Assembly: GCF_030463535.1 (NCBI RefSeq)
Contig: NC_132893.1
Location: 25,446,282 to 25,510,281 of the forward strand
Source: Salminus brasiliensis
Lineage: Eukaryota; Chordata; Actinopteri; Characiformes; Bryconidae
Length of the DNA stretch: 64,000 nucleotides
Direction: 5' to 3'
Shown: positions 44,606 to 56,556 of the stretch, piece by piece
Layout of the letters: every line of letters starts with the position of its first letter
Numbering within the stretch: the first letter of the stretch is position 1
Program-made: the position numbers and the translations under genes
The notes under the pieces: model-generated
What the model was told of the DNA's origin: nothing
Databases searched by the model: none
Seen by the model: the letters and a program-made list of their open reading frames with translations, nothing else

Positions 44606-45557
44606 AGACATAGTTTCAGACTCCTCAACCCCTTATCCCATGATCAGCAGCCTTGGGCTCCTCTAAGCAGCTGCCTTGATAAGTAAAATGCCCACAAAGC
44701 AGGAGAAGACTATAAGAAGATAGCAAAGTGTTGCAGGTAGTCATTTCCCCAGTGCATACTGTAATTTACCAATGGCAGTTTCAGAGATACTTGCTGTAGG
44801 ATTGCAAGAATGACTGTTTTGTGTCCAACCGAAATATCAGTCAGAGCTGAAACACTCCTTATAATGTCTGTGTAAGTGGGCGGGGCTAAACTGTGGCAGG
44901 TTGAACATGTAGACATAGGGATTTATGTCTACACATTTAAAAGATAGTGTCTAGGAAACCAGATCCATCTTCTGACAATGGAAGCCTTATTGTTCCAAGG
45001 CATAAGTGATTTAATGCACAAGATCCAAGAATATTTTAGGACCACTGATTGGTCACTTTTTTTCCCTACTTGTGGTCACTAGTGTCCTGTTCCCCATCTT
45101 CTCTTGTCCCTTTAGAGCTGTGCTATTAAAGTTAACTGTGGTGGGTTTTACTTGCCATTGTGTGCTGGGAGCCTGTTCCCAGCTGCTCCTAGCACAAAAT
45201 AATAAAATTGTCAAAAATAAATCAATCTCTTTCCTAAAGTTTTAAGTTAGTCTGGGTAACTACTAATCTAGACTAACTTAAAACATTTATCTCAAAATGT
45301 TCCAGACATCATACAGACATTCACACTTATATTATGCATTCAGTTCTTAAGGAAGATTCCAAGATCGGAGAACCTGGTTCTTTTGCATTTCTAGGAACAA
45401 ACTTATTCCCTTATTCGCTCCCCAGACTCCCTCTCTTGCTGAGAAAGCTGCCGAGAAATTTAATCAGCCCATTAACTATTTACCCAATTATCTCACCAAC
45501 AACTCCACCAGCAAGCAATTTCCAATGGGCTGAGAATCATGTAGTTTTAGCATTCAG

Positions 45558-45614
45558 AGAGTGAGAGAGAGAGAGAGAGTGAGTGAGAAAGAGAGAGAGA
45601 GTGAGAGAGAGAGA
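45558..45614. repeat. (GA)n-rich microsatellite
   Basis: GA run with GTGA and AAGA interruptions. Confidence 0.9.
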
Positions 45615-47531
45615 GCAGCTTCCGAGCAGCATCTTGTGAGGCTGAGGAGAAGGATTAAAGCTGGGTTATTTCTCGCAATCAGCACAGGCGACGTGTGCTG
45701 TTCAAACACGGAGCTCAGTACAGGGAAAGCCTCAGCTGCTTCTGGATGTCTCTGTAAGCCAGACTCAAGCTGCGCCTCTGATCCGTTCTTCTGCAACATC
45801 CTAATGTCAATGTCCTTCCAGTCTCAGACACTGAAGCTTAGACTTATGGAAGCGAGCAGAAGGGAATGTGAAATTCTGCTTCGGTTCGAAATCCTTCCTG
45901 CAAGTCGGAAGTTTACAAAGCCACATAATCCACAACCTGGATGTACTTCAGACCAGCCCTCATCTGTAGACCAGTTGGGATCCTGGAAGGAACTTTGAGA
46001 CACCCAGAAATGTTTCCTTATTCAGTGTTGTTTCAGAGGAAATTGTATTTCGAGGCGAGCAAGAACATTGCCAGACAGAGTGAGTGAGAGTCAGTAGTGC
46101 TCTCCTGAACTCCTGGCCACGGATGCCTGTGGTATTACCTGAGATTGAACTTGTTTCCAATCTGCTTGGTTTTATTGTCGTAGTCCAGCCCAGTAGTTTT
46201 TAGGTATAACCCCACCTTGTCCTTCTGTGTGCTCTGTTTTATGTTTTCATCTTTTTGTTGACGTCGGCCATGTGCCTCTTTATCCACACATCTTAGTGAT
46301 TATGTACTCCTTATGTCTCCACCCTTGGCCCCACACACTTCTCAGTGGTTCCATATGTGTCTTGTTTCTAGTCTAGCTCCTTTGTAATCCCCATCGAGTG
46401 TTTCCTATTTCGTCTGGTATATGTAGTCCTGTGTTTTTGCCAGGTCTTGTGTGCGTGAATATGCTCTATTGTCGTCATAGATATCTCTATGATTTTGACT
46501 TCAAGTTCAGTTTCTTTTTGTCAACTTCCAGTTGGTGCAATTTGGACACATTGGAGTCTTCAAATGGCTAAATGGAGCGGTCCCCTAGTTCCAGCTTTAT
46601 TTAAATGGCTGTAGAATCGTCATTTCAAATCATTAAAGTTGGTAGAACTGCTGATCAGAACTTGCGGAATATAAACTGTAGCATCATTGGTTACAGGCAT
46701 GCTGTTATAGTAATGTTATTCAGCTTCTATAATTGTAATTGTGAGGTTGAGGGCCTGGGAATAATTATGAGTCCTGACTGGATATACATTTGTCTAGGTG
46801 TTACCTATCCAAAGACCCCAAGATTATTAATATAGCTGTTGTAGTTGAAGAGCTATAATTGCTACATTTTGGGTCTGTTATTCCAGGCATTTTTCAGTTC
46901 CAGTTACATTTCTCAATTTATCCATTTAACACTTGCATCTACGTGATATTTTAAACTGGAAATCAACATAAAGTTACAAATCTAAAATTGCTTTTTCAGA
47001 TGGCCTCATTCACATGGCCACATTCACATGGCCCATTCTTTGACTCTTGGTCAATTCTTGGATTCCTGTCATGTGTATTGTTTAGTGTATTTTGGAAAGT
47101 AATAGTATTTTGCACCAAAATGAACAGTAACAGTAAAACAGTCACTTGCGCTTTTAACAGCAAAAGATTTTCTACATTTCACATGGGGAAAAATATACAT
47201 TTTATATTTTTTTACAGATTAAATGTTTTTGTGATCATATGTGGTTTTCGACATGTTCACATGTGACTTTCTTTGCAAGATATGAGGTTATGAGGTCAAA
47301 GACTTTTTCTACATTGTACTACTAATAGTATCTACACTGTATCAAAATTCAGCAATCAGGATGAATCTGGAAAGGGTGTAGCGTGGACAGAATTTGCCGC
47401 ATAAGTGGCGCACAGCAGTAAAGTAGCCGCGGTGTCTGCTTTTTTATTCATCTGAGTGAGGGAGACGCAGGCTAGAGAGGCTGCAGAGCCGCTGGCAGTG
47501 AGTGGGAACGGCCCAGGCAGCTCCACAGCCT

Positions 47532-47545
47532 GTTTCCATGGCAAT
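47532..47545. promoter_or_regulatory. RFX X-box-like palindrome
   Basis: GTTTCCATGGCAAT matches the RFX X-box palindrome GTTNCCATGGNAAC at all but one defined position, inside a GC-richer unique patch. RFX factors control ciliary and some neural genes. Function here is unknown. Confidence 0.4.
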
Positions 47546-48288
47546 GTTAAGCGCAGGTCCTCCATGCTGAGCCATGACTTTCTGCCAGTGATCCCCCTCT
47601 AAAGTGAAATGTTAATATTTCATCCACATCTACACACTTTCGCCCAGAGTGAAGAATTCAATCAGTCAGGACAGTGACTTTCATTTAGCACTGTTGATAC
47701 TGATACCGTCACACTGACCATGTCTAATAGGTCTAATATGAGGGTGCTTTATTGGATGCATTTATAGAGCAAAAGCCATTGTAGTGTTTATTGATAGTGA
47801 AAGTAGAGCTGGATTTAAATGCAGTATGAATTTTTCCCTTAAACATACCACATGCATATCATTTTAACTTTTTAACCAACAGCCTGGTGCTGACAATCAC
47901 TTTCAGAAACACATTAAAGACCAACTAAGTTTGTTTTAATGAGCAAACAGATGAATAAATCTGTACAGTACTGTAAATACTGTATTTGTGACAGATTTCC
48001 ACTAGTGTTACATTGAAAATAAGGCCTAATATTAGTTCTAATTCTACACATTTTATCCTGTTATTGATGTCAGCACATATCGCCCTCATACCTGTTAGCT
48101 ATTTAAACCACATATGAGTCAAAAGAGTTTCTATATGAGCTTTTAACAAACAAACTCTTCATATACCAAAGAAGACACATGACGTGAAGTCTTACTGTGT
48201 TTTATGTTAAGAAAACCTTTGCAGTTTTCGATCTTACTTAACCCTTAATTAATTGTTGACCTTTTATTTAGTAAGTAAATGTCTCTGC

Positions 48289-49850
48289 AGAATTGAAAAG
48301 GTCAGTTTCCACACACTCCATGCTATTGATGTTTATGAGTCAGAAGCTGAAGAGGTGATATTGCAATAGCAGAGTTGAACATCTGGACATCAAAACGAGA
48401 CAGATTGGCTACCAAAATGTCAGACCTATCACACAAGAACATAAAGACTAAGAATAGAACCAGTTATTCTTGCATAAATGCCAGCTACTATACATGTTTT
48501 ACATTAAATGTTAACTTATTCAGCTATTTCTCTAAATGATTCATTAACTACTATGAATTATTCATTACCCACAATATAATCATCATTAACCACAATTAAT
48601 TATTCAGTGACTATTCTAGATAATGTAACTACTTTTAATTATTCATTAACTACAATGAAATATTCATTAACTACTATGGATTATTAAATTATTCTACATT
48701 ATGTAACTACTATGCATTATTTGATGGCTACTCTAAATTTTGTAACTAATTATTCATTAAATACTATGAATTATTCATTGACTAACCACCAGAATTTATT
48801 CATTACTATGATAATTAATAAATTCATGTCATTAGTCATTAATGACTATAAATTATTCATAAACTACTATGAATTATGCAATGACTACTCTAAATCATTT
48901 AACTACTGACAATTATTCAGTGACTACTCTAATTTCTGTATGAACTACTATACATTATTCAGTGATAACTCATTGATACTTTTATAATAAAATGTGCACA
49001 CAGTGTAAAGAACAGCTACTTTGTTCGAATGCAAACACATTTTTGGACAACAGCATTGAGTAGAGTTATGTAGAGTTTACCTTTAACCAGAAATTATTTA
49101 GGTGTTCGTAAAGGTAACCCAAAAAGTGTTACAGGTCTTCTCTGCATAACAGGGTGTGCCAAATACTCCACTACACCTCTCTCCTAAATCTAAAAGTATC
49201 AATGCTGAATTAGTATTTTACATATTTTACAATTTTACAAGGCATTATCACACAGTTGGCTGTCAGTGTTTGGTGGAAATTACCATCTCTGTGTAATTTA
49301 CTGAAATTCTTTTTTCACTCTGGCCTTTAGGCAGCATTACAGAGTGGAGTGAGGAAAGCTGAAGGAGGCTCGTTACTTCAGGGAAAAACATGCTTTTTCA
49401 GTCAGTCATTTGACACATGTCTCACTTAAAGGATTTTTGTGTCTAGACAGTAATTTATGAGGCATTCTCCCACTGCCACACACATGCCAAAGACGCCCTG
49501 AAATGATGCCTCCAAGGACTCATTTGGTGTACTGGTGAAGGAACGTAGATGAGAACGGGTTGCTAAGCCTTTGAAGTTGAAGGCAAACTTAATCGCCTCC
49601 ACAATCCAGAAAGACAAAGCCTAGGCCTCAAACAGCCTCTTATCATGGCTGGCATTTATACAAGAAGAAGAACTCGTTCTATTCTTAGTCTTTATGTGCT
49701 CGTGTGATAGGTCTGACATCTTGGTAGCAAATCTGTCCTGTTTTGATGTCCAGATGTTCAGCTGTGCTATTGCAATATCACTTCTTCAGCTTTTGACTGA
49801 AAAAACCCATCATTACCATGGAGTTTGTGGAAACTGACCTTCTCATTTCT
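48289..49850. mobile_element. Foldback-like element: about 200-bp inverted arms around 1.16 kb
   Basis: The left arm at 48289-48486 and the right arm at 49647-49850 are inverted copies along almost their whole length. For example GCTATTGCAATATCAC at 49767 is the mirror of GTGATATTGCAATAGC at 48356, and GATAGGTCTGACAT at 49708 is the mirror of ATGTCAGACCTATC at 48417. Similarity stops at both arm borders. The centre holds the AT-rich tandem repeat at 48520-48975 and no open frame. A non-autonomous transposon with long terminal inverted repeats is the simplest reading; a local inverted duplication is the alternative. Confidence 0.65.
48520..48975. repeat. Degenerate AT-rich tandem repeat
   Basis: Repeated variants of ATTATTCATTAACTACTATGA fill this stretch, with variable spacing. 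They lie inside the foldback-like element. Confidence 0.8.
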
Positions 49851-50266
49851 AACAGGGAAGATTTTGGAGCAGGTGTTATCCCGGGTGGCAGCAATTGGCA
49901 GTCTTCTCAAGCTGCTTTTTAACCATGGATTTGTGCAGATATCCAGCAGGGAGGACGTTACAGTCTACAACTTTTTCTGATTTGCCGGCTTAACAACACA
50001 CTGTTTTTGCCCTTGGATCAGACAATCACACAGCCTGCACTTTCATTGCCATCTTCTTCAGTGCCTGATTGCTGTTGTTCTTTTTTATGTCTTGTTCTCT
50101 GCTCCTCAGACTCTTTGCCAGTCTCACGGAGTAAATATTGTCGATGTCACATAAAAAAAAACAAAACGTTATCATATCAGGTCATTTTGCAACATTTCTA
50201 TTGGTCCATTTATCATGATTATCTTGTAACAATGCATAACACCTGTTCAGGGAAGATCTGTACATA

Positions 50267-50708
50267 CACTATATGAACAGAAGTATTGGGACACCTGCTC
50301 TACCGTCCAGGAAATGCTTTATACCAGATTTTGGACCACTGCTGTGAGGATTTGATGGGTCAGGATGTTGGATGATCATCAATTCACTTCATCACCAACT
50401 TATCCCAAAAGTATTGGATGGAGCCAAGGGCATCATATGGGGAGGGTGGGGGCAGCTCTCCTGGATGGAGCAGCATCATTTCAGAGAACACAGTTTCACT
50501 GCTCCACAGCATTAGTCATGGTGCCAAAGGTTCATGGTTTATCTGCTCCAGAGAGTCCTATTGTATTGGCTGTACTTCTCTATGGGTTCTAGTCAAGCTG
50601 TGTGTGTGTGTGTGTGCAATTGCACATCTGTGTCAGCAATGGGTACAAACGAAAGTAGCTGAATGCATTTAATGGAAGGGGTGTCTACAAACATTTGGAC
50701 ATATAGTG
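50267..50708 (+). mobile_element. TA-type MITE (ACACTATATG family), most complete copy
   Basis: The left end CACTATATGAACAGAAGTAT and right end CAAACATTTGGACATATAGTG are inverted repeats, flanked on both sides by TA (50265-50266, 50709-50710), the Tc1/mariner target signature. The 442-bp interior has no transposase. It carries a (GT)n run at about 50600-50615. Confidence 0.85.
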
Positions 50709-50805
50709 TATCCTGCAGCAAGTGAACAGTGAGTTCTTAAAGGTGATGTGATGGAATCAAGAAAAATAGGCAAACATACAAATCTGAGCCACTTTGAGGG
50801 TTGTA

Positions 50806-51012
50806 ATTGTGATGGCTAGACCCAGTACATCTTCAGAACATCAGGCAGGTCTTGTGGAGTGGTCCCAGCAGTCTGTACCTACCAAAAGCAAACCAGCAAT
50901 TGGGTCATGAGCACCCAAGGTTCATTGATGTGATCCATGGAGGCCCCACTCCACAACGTACAGGACCTGCTGCTAATGTCTTGGTACCAGATACCACAGT
51001 ACACCAAGTTTT
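50806..51012 (+). mobile_element. Tc1-like transposon remnant, second family, internally deleted
   Basis: GGTCTTGTGGAGTGGTCCCA, CAATTGGGTCATGAGC and AAGGTTCATTGATG match a fish Tc1 N-terminal region. ATCCATGGAGGCCCCACTCC, ACGTACAGGACCTGCTGCTA and GGTACCAGATACCACAG match its C-terminal region. The middle is deleted. Confidence 0.65.
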
Positions 51013-51067
51013 AGTTACATAATTATACATTCATTTTTGGCTTGTCATGAACTGGCTTTCCTTATAT

Positions 51068-51089
51068 TGTGTGTGTGTGTGTGTGTGTG
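51068..51089. repeat. (GT)n microsatellite
   Basis: About eleven GT units. Confidence 0.9.
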
Positions 51090-51698
51090 CATGTGTTGGT
51101 GGGCGGGGGTGTAAATGAGAGTATTTGAGATGTTAAAGTTGTGCTTTTTAATGTAGGTGTCTTAACCTGCTGTGATGTTTTGAATGTAGTGTATTTTTGT
51201 CTTGTCTTGTTGTCTGATGTTCTTTGTACATTTGTGTTTTTCTGTCTACATAAAAAAAAAAGAATTAAAACACTCAAAATAACAACGTTCCTTAGTTGTT
51301 CGCTGCATTTGAACTTCTATTTCTTTTATTTGGTGAGCTCCTGTCATGGGCAGAGCTCAGGAACAGAGTGTTCAAGAGTCTTTTGTACTGACTGAATCCA
51401 CAGAATATTTATTTACAGGGTTCACAGCAGATTCTGAATTGTGCTATATGTGGCAACACAGACATACAGACTAAGTGGTAGGTGGGTAGGCCGATATTGA
51501 AGTGTAAGTATTTATGATCCAAAATATATCTGATACACTGTATATATGTTTTTTTGGGACAAAACAAAGGATTTTAAACAGATGTAGTGTATAAACTGGA
51601 GAGATGTCCCAAAGCGCATACTATAATACTAATAATACAGGACAGTACAATACAGTACCAACAGAACTGCAATAATTACTATAGTTTGTATAGTAGTA

Positions 51699-52231
51699 CA
51701 CAATTTGGAAAAAAGTATTGGGACACCTACACATTACACCTACAGGAGCCTTATGACATCCCATTCTAAATCCATAGACATTAATACATTTTCAAATGCA
51801 CACAAACAGTTTGTCTAGTCCCTGTAGAAAAGCATTACCAATAGGACTCTTTATCTGGAGCAGGTAAACATAAACCTGTTGGCATCATGCCTAATGGCAG
51901 GTATAGGTTAGAGGGGAATAAATCCCCCCAGCATTGAGCTTTGGAGCAGTGGAACTTCGCTATCTGGAATGATGGCGCTACAATACTTGGGACGTGGGAT
52001 GAGTTGGGAAGTCAGGATGAGGTGGGGTGGTGATCATCCAACATCCTGACACTACCAATGCTCTTGTTGCTGAATGCAATTGAATCCTCATAGCAATGCT
52101 CCAAAATCAAGTAGAAACCCCTCTCTAGACAGTACAGGCAGTTATTCCAACAAAAGCAGGATAATCACTTTCTTCCTTTTGATGTTGGAAACGATAGATG
52201 AGCAGGTGTCCCAATACTTTTGTCCATAAAG
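51699..52231 (-). mobile_element. TA-type MITE (ACACTATATG family), copy 5
   Basis: The left end reads CACAATTTGGAAAAAAGTAT with TGGGACACCT, the right end GGTGTCCCAATACTTTTGTC. The interior is the reverse of the 50267 copy (GATCATCCAACATCCTGACA) with an extra segment at the left (CATTACACCTACAGGAGCCT). Confidence 0.75.
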
Positions 52232-52823
52232 TTCATGTCTAATAACATCTATATTTCTATTTTCTATATTTACAGATATCTTCATCTATATCTCTTTGTA
52301 CTGCTTTACTGGTACTGTATCCTCATTCTTTCTGAACATGATGATGTATTCAGGTCACGTTTTTATGAAAAAAGCACCAGCAGATCTCTGCTTGACCTGC
52401 ATGACCTTTCAGAACTTTTATGGTTCGAAGTCTTTAGTTTGTCAGTTTGTCAGTTAAGGTTGTCTCTGAAGCATGTGCACCTTTGAGAGTCCTCGAGCTG
52501 GTGGAAGTGAAAGTGCTATAGCTACCACTCACCCTGCCTTTTAGCAGTGTGTCTCCATGTATCTTCTAGCTGTACCACATCCTGAGTAAGTGAATTCAGG
52601 CCCGCATGAAAGCTTTGTCAATGTTCAGCCCTTATTGCTCTGTCCTTCAACCCTTCAACAAAACATATCAGGAAGGCTTTCGCATGCAATCCTTTTTACT
52701 GTGGTATAATACTGAAAAAGGTCAAAAAGTAGGTGGGTCAGGATCTCCATTTGTGTGATTTGCTGTACTTTATAGAAGAGCCTGGTTGGAGAAATAAAGC
52801 CTTCAGCTTTATCATTGCATGTA

Positions 52824-52856
52824 CACTATATGGACAAAAGTATTGGGACACACCTT
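52824..52856 (+). mobile_element. Solo terminal repeat of the TA-type MITE family
   Basis: CACTATATGGACAAAAGTAT followed by TGGGACAC is preceded by TA. The matching right end was not found nearby, and a different transposon remnant follows. Confidence 0.55.
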
Positions 52857-53139
52857 GTAATGAAAAGATCCCTTTTCTGTGAAAGTGACCTCAGGTATGT
52901 ATACAGTGTTTTTGGCAGAATTCTGTTGAGATGCTTTTTGGTAGCTGCAGCCATGCTTTGGTTTGCAGCTACAAAATAACAAAATAGGTTTAAAAAGTTT
53001 GGACACTATGCCTGGCCAGTGGTAGTAACACAGCCCTTGGCAAGTGTCACAGCTTGTAAACACCGCTCTAGGCAGTGCTCTAAGAGCTCAGCTTTTGTTT
53101 GGTTGATTTTCACTTATTCTTCTGTGCAAAAGGCTTCAA

Positions 53140-53530
53140 GTTATGCATTATTCTTGGGCCATCTTGCTAACGCTGCTCTTTTGAGAGTGAAATGTTCCCT
53201 GTGCCACTGGCTGAAACACAAGCCCAAAGCATGTGCTACACAGTTCTAAACAGTTAAACAGTCTTTTTTTTATCATACTTCTATCATATATTTGCTCATT
53301 GTGTCCATTTTAACTTCATCAGTCCACAGTACTCAAAAATGCCTGATGCTGAATTTCGTGGTGAGGATGCAGAACAGGTTTTCTTTTGATGACCATTATT
53401 TCTTACGTGTCACATTTTTTATGGGTTTGCTGTGCTCCACTACCCCAGAGTCTGCTAAATCTTCCTGAATATATTTTGCAGTGAAATTGGTCCTTCTAGC
53501 AATCCTATACGCAGTTCACAGTAAACCTCA
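53140..53530 (-). mobile_element. Tc1-like transposase remnant, minus strand
   Basis: On the minus strand, GATTTAGCAGACTCTG (53448-53463), CACCACGAAATTCAGCATC (53346-53364), TGTGGACTGATGAAG (53319-53333) and CATGCTTTGGGCTTGTGTTT (53213-53232) appear in the order expected for the Tc1-like family also seen at 34640 and 43530. Frames are broken and the element has deletions. Confidence 0.6.
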
Positions 53531-53894
53531 CACCAACTCACACCAACAAGTCTGCACAGCCTTAATGAAGACCTGGATGATGTTAATGCAGGCTGAGAAG
53601 CTTACGTCCACATCCCACAGTCATGAAATCTGTCTTCTCACAACCTGAGCTCTTCTAGTCTAGAAAAGTTAGAAACATTGATTACGTTTTTTTTTGGGTC
53701 TAATCAGACTGTCATTGGAGTGTCTGTCCTAAATGCAAGCTTGAAACCAAAACCAGTACCAGTCATATAATCTCTCCTCTCACAACCTGAGCTGTCCTAG
53801 TCTAGGAAACATTGATTACATTTCTTTTTGGTGGTCTACTGGGACTGTAATTGGAGTGTTCGTTCTAAATGCAAGCTTGAAACCAAACCCAGCA

Positions 53895-54200
53895 CCATTC
53901 CCGCTATGAAGCATGATGGTGACAGTGCTATGCTATGAGGACATTTATCACCACCAGGAACCAGTGTACAAAGTTAATTAATGAAAAAAAAACCTTGGTT
54001 TCCCTGCAAGAAAGCTGGAGTGTACTTTCCACCTCAGCATTGCAACAAACCAGAACTTCACAGCTGAAGCTATAGGGAACAAAACGGCTGGATATCCTGG
54101 AGTGTCCCAGATAGATCCCTGACCTAAATCCAACAAACATTTTAAGTTGTAACTTAAAGATCATTCTTCATCTATGTTACCCAAGCTCTTAAAAAGTGAC
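53895..54200 (+). mobile_element. Tc1-like transposase remnant, plus strand
   Basis: AAGCATGATGGTGACAGTGC, TATGCTATGAGGACATTTAT, CTGGAGTGTCCCAGATAG and CTGACCTAAATCCAACAAA follow the order of Tc1 transposase C-terminal codons. No intact frame. Confidence 0.5.
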
Positions 54201-56085
54201 CTTGAGTGTCTCTGATTTAGTTTATGGTCAATGCTTGCTCAAACTGAGACCAGTGTTTCTCTTTAAATCATAAAAATGGCTCACCAGTTCATATTTTTAG
54301 TTCTACTGCCAACCTTTTTAGTCCCAGCCTGTGGCCCACATGATCGAAAGAGAATGCCTGTGAACTGAGGTGTAAACACATTAAAGTCTCATGGAGGAAG
54401 ACACCAGGCAGTTCATTCAGTAACAATGAATTAATCTGGAAGAAAAGGGCTTTGAAAAGTCTCTCAAAAATAATTGCACGGGTGCACGGGTAGCCGAGCT
54501 GAGTCTCTCATATGGATCTGTAGATCTGGCATGTTCCTGCTCTTGCCAGAAGCAATGATCTAGCAATTTAGTCATTCAGCCATGCAAGAGTGGACACATT
54601 CTCCATCTGAAACCAATTACTAGGCCTGGGTCAGCCTCGCAGTTTCTGTGCTTTAAATATGTGATGAATTTTAAAGAGTGTAGTAAGGTTGTGGTATTTG
54701 CACTGATTGAATTTGAACGTTAAACGTTGACTGAGTTTGAGTGTTGAAGATTATTGGATGTAACAATTATATTTGTGGATTTTGTAGGTCTACAGTTGTG
54801 TGTGTGGTGGACAGCACAGCAGTGACATGAACATGATAATAGCATGTAGCAAGTGTGTGTGACTTTGGGGGTTACTGGGGTACAAGTACTATAATATATT
54901 TTCCTTGGCATTGTTGAATACATGCAAGTGACATACCATTAACCTCAACCTCTGATGTTCCTCCTTCAAAAAAAAACTCTGGCATGATTTCTGCCAAAAT
55001 TAATAATCAATTTCTGCCTAAATCAATTAATAAATTTTGTAAAGCCCCTGTCAATCACAGCCCCCCTGCTGCTAGTTATGAGAATAGGTGGTGCTACGCA
55101 AAACACACCTCATGACTGTAGCTTTTTAGCCCCACTGAAGACCATATGTGCCTTAAGCACTTCACAAACATCTCAAACACTTCTCTTACTACATACTTCT
55201 CCAGGCCATTTCTCCTTCACTCATTATTTCAGTTCTAGGGAAGAAACGTTCTATTGTTTCATTTGACTTTGCTAATGCTGAATACATAAGAAGTTGGCGT
55301 TTTCAGTGCGTGGGTCTCCAATTACATTTAATTGTCGAAAAACCATCAGATTAACACATGAGCTGGTAGAATTCATTAGATGGGATCGACCCCTTCCACC
55401 TTCTCTGAGCTTGCTTGTTATTGAGGCACAGACCCTTGAGGGAGATCAACAGGAGAGGGACTGAATTCTTAATGGCAGACTTCACAGTTCATGATGAGGG
55501 CCATCTATCTGATATACACAGAGTTTCTCCCAGCAGAGCATTGTGGGCTAATTGTATCTCCGGAGCCCATACTTCTACTGTTCAGCCACAGTGTCTCACC
55601 TCACAGACTGCAGTACTGGAAAGAAGGTTTGCTGCAGAGATTGCAGTTTAAAATCAAGTCACATTGATCAGTTCAGAGGTCAAGATTTTTGTTTGTTTGA
55701 AATGACTCTATACTACACTGGATTAGTTTTTCTCCGACACCAACAAATTCTTTTTCAACGCCGGTTATTCCACCCTCCAGCAATCTAAACCTCAAAAACC
55801 ACAACCCACAGAATCTGCAGTTCATTCATCCAAAGTCTAGTCAATTGACCTTGAGTACACGAATAACTTAAGCTCACCCACTTTACTCTTAGGGTGCGCT
55901 TAGATGGCTGGTTTCAATCACAGACATGGCTCCACAAAAGATAATACATGTGAAAAGGACTGTGGGACATCTTGGTGAGAGTTTTGATATATCTAAATTC
56001 TCTATTGGTCCATTCATAATAAACTGTTCATACAACGTAAAGAGCATCCACTTATTTCCAAATAGTAGGAAATCAAGGCTTTTTT
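54201..56085. other. Intergenic DNA, with a CNE-like part
   Basis: No gene recognised. The stretch at 55260-55650 is unique, balanced in composition and rich in AATTA and TTAAT cores, and could be regulatory. No stronger statement is possible from sequence alone. Confidence 0.4.
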
Positions 56086-56244
56086 GGGCAAGGGTGGCTC
56101 AGCAGATAGAGCTCCAGGCTCTATGACAGGGTTGTGGGTTCGATACCCAGGCTTGTGTATCTGTTGGGAATGTTAAGGAAGGCCCTTCATCCTCTCTGCT
56201 CCCTGGGAGCTGCAGCAATGGCTCCGAGCACATGTGCACACAGT
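56086..56244 (+). mobile_element. tRNA-derived SINE, 5' part
   Basis: An A-box-like GGTGGCTCAGCAGATAGAGC and a B-box-like GTGGGTTCGATACCC, about 30 bp apart, are followed by the family body (AAGGCCCTTCATCCTCTCTG, CTCCCTGGGAGC, GCAATGGCTCCGAGCACATG). The same family is at 1440 and 60280; the 3' tail is truncated here. Confidence 0.75.
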
Positions 56245-56550
56245 CTTATAATACAGTGTTATAGAATCCAAAGTTCATTCAGGGACGAGCTACTTGGTTA
56301 GACTATTGTTATGCTACGTTGGTAGAGCTGGGCAGGTATGTACAAGTAGCTCCTAAAATAGCAGTCATACATATATTTTAGGTATGTAATGTCATGTAAA
56401 CCCACAGAACCAAAAAAAAAAAGACCACACAAGTCAGGTTTACCAAAAAGGGCTTTACTCTTCTGCTGGCAGAAGGCACCTTTAGGAAGTACAATTCCAT
56501 GGAGGTCCAAAGACAAACATCCATATCTGCTTTGGAAATGCAAACACATT

Positions 56551-56556
56551 TTTATT
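56551..56556 (-). terminator. prrc1: Candidate distal prrc1 polyadenylation signal
   Basis: AATAAA on the minus strand about 2.55 kb below the prrc1 stop. The DNA between is free of obvious transposons, which fits a long 3' UTR, but use is inferred. Confidence 0.3.

Larger units (their letters stand above)
43530..44960 (+). mobile_element. Tc1-like transposon, 5' part, split by two insertions
   Basis: The 5' end reads ACAGTGGCATGCAAAGGTTT with GGGCATCCCTGGTCAATTTC, typical of a fish Tc1-like family. Its leader (TGAGTAGAAGATGAACTGAC, AACTTTTACCAAGCTCA) stops at about 43767 and resumes at about 44245 (CAGACCTGAATTAGCTTG). It is broken again at about 44340-44605, then resumes with TCAGACTCCTCAACCCCTT and the transposase N-terminal region (GGGCTCCTCTAAGCAGCTGC, GACTATAAGAAGATAGCAAA). 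The catalytic region and 3' end are missing. Frames are broken. Confidence 0.7.
44961..48288. other. Intergenic DNA, no gene recognised
   Basis: Contains a GA-rich tract (45558-45614) and an RFX X-box-like site (47532-47545) in a more GC-rich patch at about 47350-47600. Open frames overlapping the GA tract are low-complexity artefacts. No gene is supported. Confidence 0.5.

Noticed and set aside
45561..45998. A 145-codon plus-strand frame starting in the GA tract
   Set aside because: The start is low-complexity, and the remainder shows no family similarity or splice support.
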